62,634 bases of DNA from Streptomyces sp. MZ04 (GTDB taxonomy: Bacteria; Actinomycetota; Actinomycetes; Streptomycetales; Streptomycetaceae). The position numbers and the translations under genes were made by a program. The stretch covers positions 1 to 62,634 of the forward strand of contig NZ_SRIC01000015.1 in the NCBI RefSeq assembly GCF_004684775.1. Direction: 5' to 3'. Numbering within the stretch: the first letter of the stretch is position 1; each line of letters starts with the position of its first letter. The notes under the pieces were generated by a model. It worked only from the letters and a program-made list of their open reading frames with translations, was not told the DNA's origin and searched no databases. Below, piece after piece: positions 50,788 to 59,044 of this stretch.

Positions 50788-51446
50788 GCGCTGCCGACGG
50801 GCCGGGTCCGCTGCCCACCCAACGACGTGATGCACTGCGCAACCGAAAGCTGCTGGTGGAGGCGGCCCGCGAGGCGTTCGCCGAGGAGGGGCTGCAGGCC
50901 CCGCTGGACGGGATCTCCCGGCGGGCGGGCGTGGCCAACGCAACGCTCTACCGCCACTTCCCCCAGCGCGACGCGCTGGTCGACGAGGTCTTCTCCGGCA
51001 CGCTCACCGAGATCGTCACGGCCGGTGAGCGGGCCATGGCCGCCCAGGACGCGTGGACGGGCCTTACGGACTACCTCTGCGCGGTGGTCATGGCGCTGCC
51101 CACCGAGGGCGGCGCCGGCTGCCTCGACGCACCCTGCCCTGACGGCGTGACAAGCCTGGAGCTGGTCCACGTACGGCATCGTCAGATCGTCGGCGCCCTG
51201 CTGGACCAGGGCCAGAAGCAAGGCACGATCCGCCCCGATGTCACCACGGAGGACCTGCTCTTGGCCTTGGCGGTGCTCGGCCGGGCCCTCCCCGCACTCA
51301 CCACGACCGCCCCCGGCGCCTGGCACCGCCCGCTCACCCTGCTCCTCGACGGCCTGCGCACCCGCCCCGCGGCATCGCTGCTGCCCGCACGATCCCTCAC
51401 CACAGAAGAACTCGACAAGGTACTGCTCCACCCCCACCGACGATGA
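50784..51446 (+). CDS. TetR-family regulator
   Basis: The protein is 220 aa from TTG 50784, whose TTGA overlaps the AfsA stop; no ATG or GTG lies near the expected N-terminus. The HTH reads LLVEAAREAFAEEGLQAPLDGISRRAGVANATLYRHFPQRDALVDEVF. The C-terminal ligand domain (ELVHVRHRQIVGALLDQGQKQGTIRPDVTTEDLLLAL) matches the SbtR/QacR-like drug-pump regulators more than the ArpA butyrolactone receptors. It probably senses a pathway intermediate or product and controls this operon; no operator is obvious. Confidence 0.88.
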   Translation: MSAADGPGPLPTQRRDALRNRKLLVEAAREAFAEEGLQAPLDGISRRAGVANATLYRHFPQRDALVDEVFSGTLTEIVTAGERAMAAQDAWTGLTDYLCAVVMALPTEGGAGCLDAPCPDGVTSLELVHVRHRQIVGALLDQGQKQGTIRPDVTTEDLLLALAVLGRALPALTTTAPGAWHRPLTLLLDGLRTRPAASLLPARSLTTEELDKVLLHPHRR

Positions 51447-51500
51447 CCTGGGCAGCCAGATGTGTCCCCCGCAGCCGTACGTACGATGGGAGAAATCGCA

Positions 51501-52517
51501 ATGGGAACAGTCGTGTTGGCGGTCGACGTGGTCCGCGACGGCACCGGTGTCCTCGACGTGTCCTGGGAGTTGGCCGGCGCGGGGCCGGTGGCACTGGCCG
51601 TCGGCCCGACACCCGATTCGATCGACCACGACCGTCCGGTCGCCCGCGTCGAGCGTGCGACGCGGGTGTCGTTGCCCGGGCTCGCACCCGGCCGGCACTA
51701 CGTGTCCGTGGCTCCCGTCGACGGAGGCGCCGCCGTACTCGCCGCCGAGCGCGTGGTGCCGCTGGAGGGCGCGAGCAACTTCCGGGACCTGGGCGGCTAT
51801 CGCACGAAGGACGGCGGCCGTACCCGGTGGGGCCTGGTCTTCCGCGCGGACGCGCTCGACCGGCTCACCACCGCCGACCTCGCCGTGATCGACCGGCTCG
51901 GCCTTCAGGTCGCGTACGACCTGCGCACCGACGGCGAACGCGCGAAGGCGCCCTCCACGCTGCCCACGGCGGTACGGCGCGAGGTGTTCGGCATCGGTGG
52001 CGAGGCCGCGCGCGCGACCCCGCTCGGCGAGCTCTTCCGCAGCGGCCGAACCGACGCCATCCCGGACGACTTTCTGCACCGGGTCTACCTCGACATGGTC
52101 GAGCATGACGCGACTGCCTTGGGCCGGGTCCTCACCGCGCTCGCCACGCCGGACGGTGTAGCGGCGGTGATCCACTGCACCGCGGGCAAGGACCGCACCG
52201 GTTTGGCGGCCGCGCTCTTGCTGTCCGTGCTCGGTGTGGACGACGCGGCGGTGCTGGACGACTACGCGCTGAGCAGGATCTATTTCAGCGAACGCCGGAT
52301 GGCTCGGCTGCTGCCCAAGCTCGCCGAGTTCGGCCTGGATCTGGAGCGCTACCAGGAGATGTTCGGCGCGCCTCGGCGTGCGATGTCGACCACCCTGGAC
52401 GCGCTGCGCGGGCGGTACGGATCGGTGGAGAACTACCTGACAGGGACCGCCGGGGTGACGCCCGAGACGATCGTGGCGCTGCGGGCCCGGCTGGTGGCGT
52501 CGGCCGCGAACGCGTAG
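51501..52517 (+). CDS. Tyrosine-phosphatase-like (DSP/Y-phosphatase 3) phosphatase
   Basis: The protein is 338 aa from ATG 51501 with GGGAGAA six bases upstream. An N-terminal beta-rich domain of about 90 residues precedes the phosphatase core NFRDLGGY ... VFRADALDRLTTADLAVIDRLG ... AYDLRTDGER. The catalytic loop is HCTAGKDRTGLA (HCx5R), with a C-terminal YLTGTAGV-like segment. Such enzymes dephosphorylate tyrosine, phosphoinositides or small phosphate esters. As the last gene of the operon with AfsA, removal of phosphate from a butenolide phosphate is a reasonable guess. Protein dephosphorylation in signalling is the alternative. Confidence 0.88.
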   Translation: MGTVVLAVDVVRDGTGVLDVSWELAGAGPVALAVGPTPDSIDHDRPVARVERATRVSLPGLAPGRHYVSVAPVDGGAAVLAAERVVPLEGASNFRDLGGYRTKDGGRTRWGLVFRADALDRLTTADLAVIDRLGLQVAYDLRTDGERAKAPSTLPTAVRREVFGIGGEAARATPLGELFRSGRTDAIPDDFLHRVYLDMVEHDATALGRVLTALATPDGVAAVIHCTAGKDRTGLAAALLLSVLGVDDAAVLDDYALSRIYFSERRMARLLPKLAEFGLDLERYQEMFGAPRRAMSTTLDALRGRYGSVENYLTGTAGVTPETIVALRARLVASAANA

Positions 52518-52552
52518 GGCCGCGGCGAGTTCGCCGCGGCCCTACGCGTTCG
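52507..52552. terminator. Bidirectional terminator between convergent operons
   Basis: A perfect 22-bp inverted repeat (52507-52528 with 52531-52552) around a 2-nt centre contains the stop codon of the phosphatase gene in its left arm. It lies 15 bp before the end of the leftward FAD monooxygenase gene, as expected of a shared terminator. Confidence 0.85.
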
Positions 52553-52567
52553 TGAAGCGGAGCCCGG

Positions 52568-53635
52568 TCAGACGGGGGATGCCCAGTCGATCCGGTAGTC
52601 AAGAACCCAGTCGAGCGAATCAGCGGGCAGTGCGCCGTCCAGCTTGGCGGCCGACGCGCGGGCGCCGAGCGCGACGACGCCCTCGACCCGCTCCCTGCGC
52701 AGTTGTTCGTAACGGGCCCAGGCCTGCGGCCCGGGCAGCTCACGCAGGCACTTGGCCAGCACCACCGCGTCTTCGAGCGCCATCGACGATCCTTGGCCGG
52801 ACGTCGGCGTGGTGGCGTGTGCCGCGTCGCCGAGAATGACAAGACGGTCCCGCCGCCAGGTCGGCACGCCGGGCAGGTCGTGGGTGGGCTGCGCGTACAG
52901 CGAGCTGTACGTCGCGCGGATCACGTCGGCGACGAACGCGGGGGAATCGGCGAACGTGTCGAGGAGCCGTTCAGTGAGTATGTCGCGGTCCATCGCCGCC
53001 AGTTCGGCCCGGCTCGGCTCCGCGCCCCAGGGCAGATTGGCGAACCACCACACCTCGCCCTTGCCCGAGGTGGTGTAACCGAAGAAGCCTTTGGGGCTCC
53101 GGATGAACTGAAGCTGTGCCGGCTCCCCGGGAACGTCGACCCCCGACGCGAAGCCGCCGAGGTTCAGCAGCGGGATGTAGCGCGCGACCGGCGCGGCCGG
53201 ATCGATGATCGACCTGGTCCGTGAGTGGATGCCGTCGCAGCCGATGAGCAGGTCCCCGGTGAGGGACGAACCGTCGGCGAACCGCGCGACCACCCCGTCG
53301 GCGCTGGTGTCGGCGTCGACCAGCTTCCGGTCGTGCTCGATCCGCGTGCCGCGAGCCACGGCGGCTTCGCGCAGCAGCCGGTAAAGACCGGCGCGGCGTA
53401 TCGGCGCGAAGCCGGTCGGCCCGACCGCGCCCGTGAGCGACTCGCGCAGCGCGGTCTGCTTGAGCCCCAGCGCGTCCAGCGCGGCGAGGCCGTTCGGGGC
53501 GACCATCACCCACAGCCCGACGTCCTTGTCCTCGCGTGGGCGGGCTTCACAGATGGTGACCTCGACGCCGATCGAGCGCAGTGCGACGGCGGTGGCCGGA
53601 CCGGCCACTCCGCCACCGATGACCAAGGCGTGCAT
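52568..53635 (-). CDS. FAD-dependent monooxygenase (PHBH-like, group A)
   Basis: The protein is 355 aa from ATG 53635. It has GGGVAGPATAVAL at 7-19 for ADP binding, LLIGCDGIHSRTR at about 135-147 (the DG motif) and LVILGDAAHATTPTSGQGSSMALEDAVVL at about 265-293 (the GD motif). Family members hydroxylate aromatic rings or carry out Baeyer-Villiger or epoxidation steps with NADPH. It is the last gene of a leftward tailoring operon, 8 bp after a methyltransferase. It could act on the type II product or on the diene of the type I chain. Confidence 0.93.
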   Translation of the reverse strand: MHALVIGGGVAGPATAVALRSIGVEVTICEARPREDKDVGLWVMVAPNGLAALDALGLKQTALRESLTGAVGPTGFAPIRRAGLYRLLREAAVARGTRIEHDRKLVDADTSADGVVARFADGSSLTGDLLIGCDGIHSRTRSIIDPAAPVARYIPLLNLGGFASGVDVPGEPAQLQFIRSPKGFFGYTTSGKGEVWWFANLPWGAEPSRAELAAMDRDILTERLLDTFADSPAFVADVIRATYSSLYAQPTHDLPGVPTWRRDRLVILGDAAHATTPTSGQGSSMALEDAVVLAKCLRELPGPQAWARYEQLRRERVEGVVALGARASAAKLDGALPADSLDWVLDYRIDWASPV

Positions 53636-53643
53636 GGCCGGGG

Positions 53644-54486
53644 TTACCTCGTCTCTCGTCCGGTGGTGCGGGCATGTGCGATCCGTCCGCCGAACAGGTC
53701 GCGCAGTGACGGGTCGAGCTCGTAGCGCGTCAGGCACTCCTGCCAGCCGACGTCGGTGACGCTGTCGAACCCGGCGTCGGTCAGTTCGCCGGCGAGCTCG
53801 GCCGGGGTGAAGAACGACCGCCATGGCTCGCCCATCTTGGCCATGGCCTCGGCCTGTGCCGCGAGCGCCGGCCTGCGTTGCGGCGGCAGGGTGGCGGGTG
53901 GCTGGTTGTAGTCGAAGACCAGGTCGGCCGGCGCGGGCAGGTGCGCCACGAAGCGTGCTGTGTCAAGCAGTGCGTCCCTGGTCAGATAGGGGGCTACGCC
54001 GAGCAGCAGGAAGAACGCCGGTGCGTGCCGGTCGAATCCGGCCGCGGCGAGGCCGGCCTCCGCGGTCTGCTCGGCGAAGTCGACGGGGCAGAACACGACC
54101 GTGTCCGGAATCTCGATGCCGGTCTCGGCCAGGCGTCGGCGTTTCCACGCCTGGGTGGCCGGATGGTCGACCTCGAAGACCCGAAGCGCCCGATTCCCGT
54201 TCCGGTAGGCGAAGGTGTCCAGGCCGGCGCCGAGGATGACGACCTGCCGGGTGTGTACGGCGGCGCGCAGAGCGTCCTCGGCCACCCGGTGGCGCAGTGC
54301 CATGAACAGCCGGACCTCGGCAGGCATGCCGGGTGCGTCGGCCGGTCTCGGGTCGTTGTCGACACCGTCGATGATGCGTGCCGCCAAGGGGTCGGCGAAC
54401 ACGCGTGGTGAGTCCGCCACTTGGTGCACGGCGCGGGCGCGCGCCGAGCTCAACGCGGTACGGCTTGGCTGGCCCGTCTGCATCAT
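53644..54486 (-). CDS. SAM-dependent O-methyltransferase, TcmP/LCM-like
   Basis: This 280-aa protein has the leucine carboxyl methyltransferase-type layout: TALSSARARAVHQVADSPRVFADPLAARII, then QVVILGAGLDTFAYR (SAM motif I), RVFEVDHPATQAWK with the acidic loop, and LLLGVAPYLTRDALLDT. ATG 54486 overlaps the response regulator stop (ATGA). Members in aromatic clusters make methyl esters of carboxylates or methylate phenols. The paralogue at 56466 shares the fold but only modest sequence. Confidence 0.9.
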   Translation of the reverse strand: MMQTGQPSRTALSSARARAVHQVADSPRVFADPLAARIIDGVDNDPRPADAPGMPAEVRLFMALRHRVAEDALRAAVHTRQVVILGAGLDTFAYRNGNRALRVFEVDHPATQAWKRRRLAETGIEIPDTVVFCPVDFAEQTAEAGLAAAGFDRHAPAFFLLLGVAPYLTRDALLDTARFVAHLPAPADLVFDYNQPPATLPPQRRPALAAQAEAMAKMGEPWRSFFTPAELAGELTDAGFDSVTDVGWQECLTRYELDPSLRDLFGGRIAHARTTGRETR

Positions 54487-55139
54487 CTGTCGCTTCCTGT
54501 GGTCGTCAGCCGCAGCTGACGGGCGTGGCTGATCAATTCCGACCGCCTGTTGACTCCGAGCTTGACCTTGATCGACGCCCGTTGTGCCTCGATGGTGCGT
54601 ACCGACAGGCCGAGCTCGTCGGCGATCTGTTGATGGGTCAGGCCGTCGGCGATCAGCCCGAGCACCTCGCGTTCCCGGCCGCTCAGTGCGCCGTCGGGAT
54701 CGGTGTGCTGGTCGAACAGGGCCGCACCGAGCGCCGGATGGAGATACCGGCCGCCTTCGGCGAGCGCGTCGATCGCGGCGACGAGTTCCTCGGCGGCGGC
54801 TTCCTTGGGCAGAAACCCGTGCGCGCCGGCGGCGAGCGAAGTCCGCGCCGATTCAAGGTCGTTGTGCATGGTCAGGATCAGCACCCGGGTGGCCGGCGAC
54901 AACGCCCGCACGGTGGGCAGGACACCGAGACTGAGGGTGCCCCGGAAGCTCAGGTCGAGCAGCAGCACGGTGGGCCGGTGCCGCTCCACCTGTGCGACCG
55001 TCTCGGCAAGCTCCCCTGCCTCGCCCACGATCCGGTAGCGGTCGTCGTCGGCGAGCAGTGTGCGGATGCCGCAGCGTACGACCGGATGGTCGTCGCAGAT
55101 CAGGATGGTCGGGCGGTACGTGGAGTCGGGCGGCATCAT
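54483..55139 (-). CDS. NarL-type response regulator
   Basis: This 218-aa protein has receiver ILICDDHPVVRCGIRTLL with the acidic pair, phospho-acceptor LLLDLSFRG, LTMHN and FLPKEAAA with the Lys. The C-terminal LuxR HTH reads LSGREREVLGLIADGLTHQQIADELGLSVRTIEAQRASIK. It overlaps the kinase gene before it and the methyltransferase after it by four bases each. It is the likely partner of the kinase at 55136 and a direct regulator of this cluster. Confidence 0.93.
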   Translation of the reverse strand: MMPPDSTYRPTILICDDHPVVRCGIRTLLADDDRYRIVGEAGELAETVAQVERHRPTVLLLDLSFRGTLSLGVLPTVRALSPATRVLILTMHNDLESARTSLAAGAHGFLPKEAAAEELVAAIDALAEGGRYLHPALGAALFDQHTDPDGALSGREREVLGLIADGLTHQQIADELGLSVRTIEAQRASIKVKLGVNRRSELISHARQLRLTTTGSDR

Positions 55140-55753
55140 TGCGGGACGCTTCCCTCCAGTACCGGGTTTCTGGGCAGGATGAGAGTGACGGACGTGCCGG
55201 TGCGACAGGGCTGGACGGCCAGGTATCCGCCCGCGTCCCGAGCCTGCGCGTGCATGTCGGCCAGCCCGAAGTGCGGGCGGTCGGTGCTCGGTTCGAAGCC
55301 GCGGCCGTCGTCGGACACCACACAGACCAGCCGGTCCTCCCGCGTGGCCACGCCCACCCGGGCATGCTTGGCGTCACTGTGCTTGACGGTGTTGTGCAGT
55401 GCCTCGCGCACGATCCGGTAGGCGATCAGGTCGTTCTCCGCCCACCGGCCCGTCGGCGCGGTGCGGTTCTCGACGAGGATGGAGATGCCCGTGAGCGACT
55501 CGAGGTGTTCGGCGGTGGCCGCCAGCGCGCTGGGCAGGTCCGGTTGCGGCGGGGCGGGCGCGGCCGAACCGCTGATCAGGCGGCGCAGGCCGGCGATCTC
55601 TTGGTCCAGTAACAGCTTCAGCTCCGTGCCCAGCTCGCGGGGGAGCGGGCCGTCCTGGGCGAGCGCCCGGTCGAGCCGGATGCGGGCGATGGCCATGGAC
55701 TGCAGGACGCCGTCGTGCAGTTGCTGGGCCAGCGTGGGCGGCGCGCTGCTCAT
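55136..55753 (-). CDS. Short cytosolic histidine kinase (HisKA_3/HATPase)
   Basis: This 205-aa kinase has no transmembrane or sensor domain. It begins almost directly with the phospho-His helix LAQQLHDGVLQSMAIARIRL, followed by the ATPase: N-box YRIVREALHNTVKHS, G1 VSDDGRGF and G2 FGLADMHAQA. The usual full-length relatives have an N-terminal sensor, so the input must come through a partner protein or a direct ligand. Four-base overlaps couple it to the methyltransferase upstream and the regulator downstream. Confidence 0.9.
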   Translation of the reverse strand: MSSAPPTLAQQLHDGVLQSMAIARIRLDRALAQDGPLPRELGTELKLLLDQEIAGLRRLISGSAAPAPPQPDLPSALAATAEHLESLTGISILVENRTAPTGRWAENDLIAYRIVREALHNTVKHSDAKHARVGVATREDRLVCVVSDDGRGFEPSTDRPHFGLADMHAQARDAGGYLAVQPCRTGTSVTLILPRNPVLEGSVPQ

Positions 55754-56451
55754 CGTTCCCCCGGAAGGCGTGCGGAGAACAGGCAGACCGCACCGGTCCG
55801 GACCGTCTCGACGTCGGTGAACCGGGCACGCAGCTGCTCGTCCAGATCCTCCAGGCGATCGTCGAGGTTGCTGAACACCTCACTGCGGTTGAGCTTGGCA
55901 AGCAGCTTCGCGGAGCGCTGCGTGTGGTGCGGTCCTTCGCCGAGCACCGTGCTGCCGAACACCCGCGCGCCGGGCCGCAGGAACGGCACCACGTGGTCGA
56001 ACACCGCCGACTTCTGCCGCATCGACCCGGGCAGGCAGTGCAGAAGGAAGTTCATGCCGACCGAGTCGAACCGCGCATCGCCGAGGGGGAGGGGCTTGAA
56101 CGCGTCACCGACCAGGGTCTCGGGGCGATACCGCCGGACTCGGTGCGCCGCGGTGTTCAGCGCCACCTCGCTGAAGTCGAGCAGGGTGATCGAGGGTGAC
56201 TCCGCCGGAAACCGGCAGTTGTCGAGAAACCAGCCGGTGCCCGATCCGATGTCCAGATGCGACGCGCTGACCTGCTTGTTGTAATGCGCCAGCATGCGGC
56301 CACGCGGGCAGCGCCACATGAATCGGCTCATCATGCCGAGGACGAAGATGTCGTATACGGCGAGCATCGGACGCCGATAGAACGCGGCGGCGGTCTGAAT
56401 GCGCGCCTCGGTCGGCTCCGCACGCTCGGTGTGCGCGTGATTGGATTCCAT
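55750..56451 (-). CDS. Class I SAM-dependent methyltransferase
   Basis: This 233-aa protein has SAM motif I HLDIGSGTGWFLD, acidic motif II ITLLDFSEVALNTAAHR, VGDAFKPLPLGDARFDSVGMNFLLHCLP (motifs III-IV) and a C-terminal FSARLPG strand. The N-terminal helix AAAFYRRPMLAVYDIFVLGMMSRFMWRCP is typical of small-molecule methyltransferases of the UbiE-like kind. Its stop overlaps the kinase start (ATGA). Substrate unknown; C- or O-methylation of a polyketide is likely. Confidence 0.9.
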   Translation of the reverse strand: MESNHAHTERAEPTEARIQTAAAFYRRPMLAVYDIFVLGMMSRFMWRCPRGRMLAHYNKQVSASHLDIGSGTGWFLDNCRFPAESPSITLLDFSEVALNTAAHRVRRYRPETLVGDAFKPLPLGDARFDSVGMNFLLHCLPGSMRQKSAVFDHVVPFLRPGARVFGSTVLGEGPHHTQRSAKLLAKLNRSEVFSNLDDRLEDLDEQLRARFTDVETVRTGAVCLFSARLPGER

Positions 56452-56465
56452 GTCCTTCGTCCCGG

Positions 56466-57311
56466 TCAGTCGCGGGTCGCGGTGATGAACTGGCCACCGG
56501 CAAGGCGGTCGTCAGGGCGTCCGTACCGCGGGCCCAACTCGTCGCGCTCGGTGATCTGGATGCTCCAGCCCTGGCCGGCCACCCAGTCCCGGCCTTCGGG
56601 TCCGAGGCCACCACGGACCATGGTGCTGATCCGGTCCGCGCCGGGCGTGGTCAGCGCGGCGGCCGCGGCCCTCGGGTCAGGGCCTGACTTGTCGGCGTGC
56701 TCGAACACCAACCTGCTGCCCGGCGCGGAAAGCCGTGCGACGTCGGTGACCACGTGCCGCGCCTGGTCGGCGGTCAGATAGGGCAGCACACCCTCGGCGA
56801 CCCACGCGGTCGGCCTGCTCGGGTCGAACGAGGTGCCGGCGAGGCGCGCGGCGAAGTCCTCCCGCAGGTCGGCGTGGACGGCGGTGCGCGAGCGACTGGT
56901 CGGCCGCGCACCGGCGTTGCCGAGCACCTGGTCCTTGAACGCGAACACCGACGGCGTATCCACCTCGAACACGTCCGCGTCCGGCACCGGCAGCCGATAG
57001 GCGCGCGCGTCGAGACCGGCCCCGAGCAGCACCACCTGTGTGCAGCCGCGGGTCGCCGCGTCGCACACGAAGTCGTCGATGAACCGGGTGCGCACCACTC
57101 CGCGGGAGTAGAACAGGTCGACCCACGAGACCAGCGACGACCACTCGTCCGCGCCGAGCACCGCGTTGGCCGCGTCGACGAACGACTGGGCGTACGGATC
57201 GTGGAACATGCCGTCCACGCGGCCCGATTCCCTCGCCCTGGCCATCGCCACCGCGACCGCGGTGATCCCGACGTCGGCCGGCGCCTTTGTCGGGGCTGCT
57301 GACGTATCCAT
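56466..57311 (-). CDS. SAM-dependent methyltransferase, LCM-like (TIGR00027 type)
   Basis: The protein is 281 aa from ATG 57311, which has GAGGAG six bases upstream; ATG 57317 abuts that site. ITAVAVAMARARESGRVDGMFHDPYAQSFVDAAN is the typical N-terminus. VVLLGAGLDARAYR (motif I), DVFEVDTPSVFAFKDQVL and AWVAEGVLPYLTADQARHVV follow. The C-terminal DELGPRYGRP segment is usual. It is the first gene of the leftward tailoring operon and divergent from the type II PKS genes. O-methyl transfer in the right-half pathway is likely. Confidence 0.9.
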   Translation of the reverse strand: MDTSAAPTKAPADVGITAVAVAMARARESGRVDGMFHDPYAQSFVDAANAVLGADEWSSLVSWVDLFYSRGVVRTRFIDDFVCDAATRGCTQVVLLGAGLDARAYRLPVPDADVFEVDTPSVFAFKDQVLGNAGARPTSRSRTAVHADLREDFAARLAGTSFDPSRPTAWVAEGVLPYLTADQARHVVTDVARLSAPGSRLVFEHADKSGPDPRAAAAALTTPGADRISTMVRGGLGPEGRDWVAGQGWSIQITERDELGPRYGRPDDRLAGGQFITATRD

Positions 57312-57533
57312 TTTCATCTCCTCATCCTCACACCGGGGAAATCAATTGAATAAGTGAAGCGTGTGTCCGGAATGACGTCAATCGATTCCTCAGGACGGTC
57401 ATCGGTCATTCGCGGGGATGAGTCGGCCCTATCCTCGAGAATGAGTTGATTTAGTTCTCTTAGCCGAAGAAGAGCCACTGAATTCCTGCGTAGTCTGAGA
57501 CGGGTTCGCCGCGTGAATACGAAGGGAATGGCC
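57312..57533. promoter_or_regulatory. Divergent promoter region of tailoring and type II PKS operons
   Basis: About 220 bp, lower in G+C than its surroundings, lie between the leftward methyltransferase and the rightward ACP gene, so both operons must be driven from here. I see A+T-rich stretches (around 57345-57352 and 57445-57460) but no clear repeat and no GGGG box. Confidence 0.55.
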
Positions 57534-57782
57534 GTGTCGACATTCACAATTGACGAGCTGATGGAGATCCTGGTTGTCAAGGCCGGGCTTCCCCGATCCG
57601 CAGTGACCGACGATCCGAGTGCCACGCTGAGCGACGTCGACCTGGACTCGCTGGCGCGACTGCAGCTCAAAGTGGAGATCGAGGACCGCTATGGGGTCGA
57701 GCTCGAAGGGGAAGAGGCGGGCACGACCTTCGGTGAGCTGGTGGCGATGGTCAATGAGGGTCTGAGCGAGCACGCGCGATGA
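57534..57782 (+). CDS. Type II PKS acyl carrier protein
   Basis: The protein is 82 aa from GTG 57534, seven bases after GAAGGGA; ATG 57528 and GTG 57513 are alternatives in frame. The phosphopantetheine Ser is in [23 protein letters not shown], with the helix [15 protein letters not shown] before it, the normal size and layout of a type II PKS ACP. The stop overlaps the KS-alpha start (ATGA), giving the order ACP-KS-CLF rather than the common KS-CLF-ACP. Confidence 0.93.
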   Translation: MSTFTIDELMEILVVKAGLPRSAVTDDPSATLSDVDLDSLARLQLKVEIEDRYGVELEGEEAGTTFGELVAMVNEGLSEHAR

Positions 57783-59044
57783 GCGATGAGCGACGCATCG
57801 CGGTCACCGGTATCGGTGTGGTCGCGCCCGGTGGCGCGACACGGAAGGCCTTCTGGCAGCTGATCACCGACGGTCGTACCGCGACCCGCCGGATCTCGCT
57901 GTTCGACCCGGCGCAGTTCCGCTCCCAACTGGCCGCCGAGGTCGACTTCGACCCGCTCGCCGCGGGCCTGACACAGCAGGAGGTGTTCCGCACCGACCGT
58001 TCCGTCCAGTTCGCGCTGGTCGCCGCCGACGAGGCGATGGCGGACTCGGGTCTGGCCCTTGACGGCGGATTCGACCACGACCGGATGTCGGTGTGCCTGG
58101 GCAGCGCGGTCGGCGCGAGCACCCGCCTCGAGGACGAGTACGTGGCGACCAGCGACGGCGGCCGGGAATGGCTGGTCGACCCGGAGTACGGCTCTGGCTT
58201 CCTCTACCAGGCGTGGATACCCAGCAACATGGCTTCCGAGGTCGCCTGCCGGTACGGCGCGCACGGCCCGGCCGCGGTGGTCTCCACCGGCTGCACTTCG
58301 GGCATCGACGCCGTCGGGCAGGCCTACCAGCTGATCCAGGACGACATGGCCGACATCGTGATCGCCGGCGCGAGCGACGCTCCCATCACGCCGATCTCGA
58401 TGGCCTGCTTCGACACCATCGGCGCCACAAGCACCCGCAACGACGATCCGGAACATGCCTCCCGGCCGTTCGACGCGACCCGCGACGGGTTCGTGATGGG
58501 CGAGGGAGCGGCCGTGCTTATCCTGGAGGAGTACGAGCATGCCCGGCAGCGGGGCGCGCACATCTACGCGGAGATCCGCGGCTACGCCAATTTGTGCAAC
58601 GCCTACCACATGACCGGACTGCGCCCGGACGGAGTCGAGTTGGCCGACGCGATCGGCAGCGCCCTCGACCAGGCACGGGTGGATCCCACCGCCCTTGACT
58701 ACGTGAACGCGCACGGCTCGGGCACCAAGCAGAACGACCGGCACGAGACCGCCGCGTTCAAGCGCAGCCTCGGCGAACACGCCTACCGGGTGCCGGTCAG
58801 CTCCATCAAGTCCATGGTCGGGCACTCGCTCGGCGCGATCGGCTCCATCGAGGTGGCCGCGACCGCGCTGGCCATCGAGCACAACGTGGTGCCGCCCACC
58901 GCCAATTACGCGAACGCCGACCCTCTCTGCGACCTGGATTACGTGCCCAACACCGCACGCGACCACCGCGTGGACGCCGCGCTCTCGGTCGGCAGCGGGT
59001 TCGGCGGGTTCCAGTCGGCCATCGTGCTCGCCAAGGCGCGCTGA
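57779..59044 (+). CDS. Type II PKS ketosynthase (KS-alpha)
   Basis: This 421-aa protein has the active site [13 protein letters not shown] with C172, H312 in [15 protein letters not shown] and H349 in [12 protein letters not shown], all intact. [15 protein letters not shown] and the C-terminal [13 protein letters not shown] are typical of KS-alpha of aromatic PKSs. With the KS-beta that follows it should form the heterodimer that builds a poly-beta-ketone on the ACP. It lies head-to-head with the methyltransferase operon. Confidence 0.95.
   Translation: MSDERRIAVTGIGVVAPGGATRKAFWQLITDGRTATRRISLFDPAQFRSQLAAEVDFDPLAAGLTQQEVFRTDRSVQFALVAADEAMADSGLALDGGFDHDRMSVCLGSAVGASTRLEDEYVATSDGGREWLVDPEYGSGFLYQAWIPSNMASEVACRYGAHGPAAVVSTGCTSGIDAVGQAYQLIQDDMADIVIAGASDAPITPISMACFDTIGATSTRNDDPEHASRPFDATRDGFVMGEGAAVLILEEYEHARQRGAHIYAEIRGYANLCNAYHMTGLRPDGVELADAIGSALDQARVDPTALDYVNAHGSGTKQNDRHETAAFKRSLGEHAYRVPVSSIKSMVGHSLGAIGSIEVAATALAIEHNVVPPTANYANADPLCDLDYVPNTARDHRVDAALSVGSGFGGFQSAIVLAKAR

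Noticed and set aside
50784..51446. TetR gene as an ArpA-type gamma-butyrolactone receptor paired with AfsA
   Set aside because: The HTH and ligand domain resemble general TetR drug-type regulators, and I see no ArpA-like N-terminal pattern. It remains possible but is not supported.
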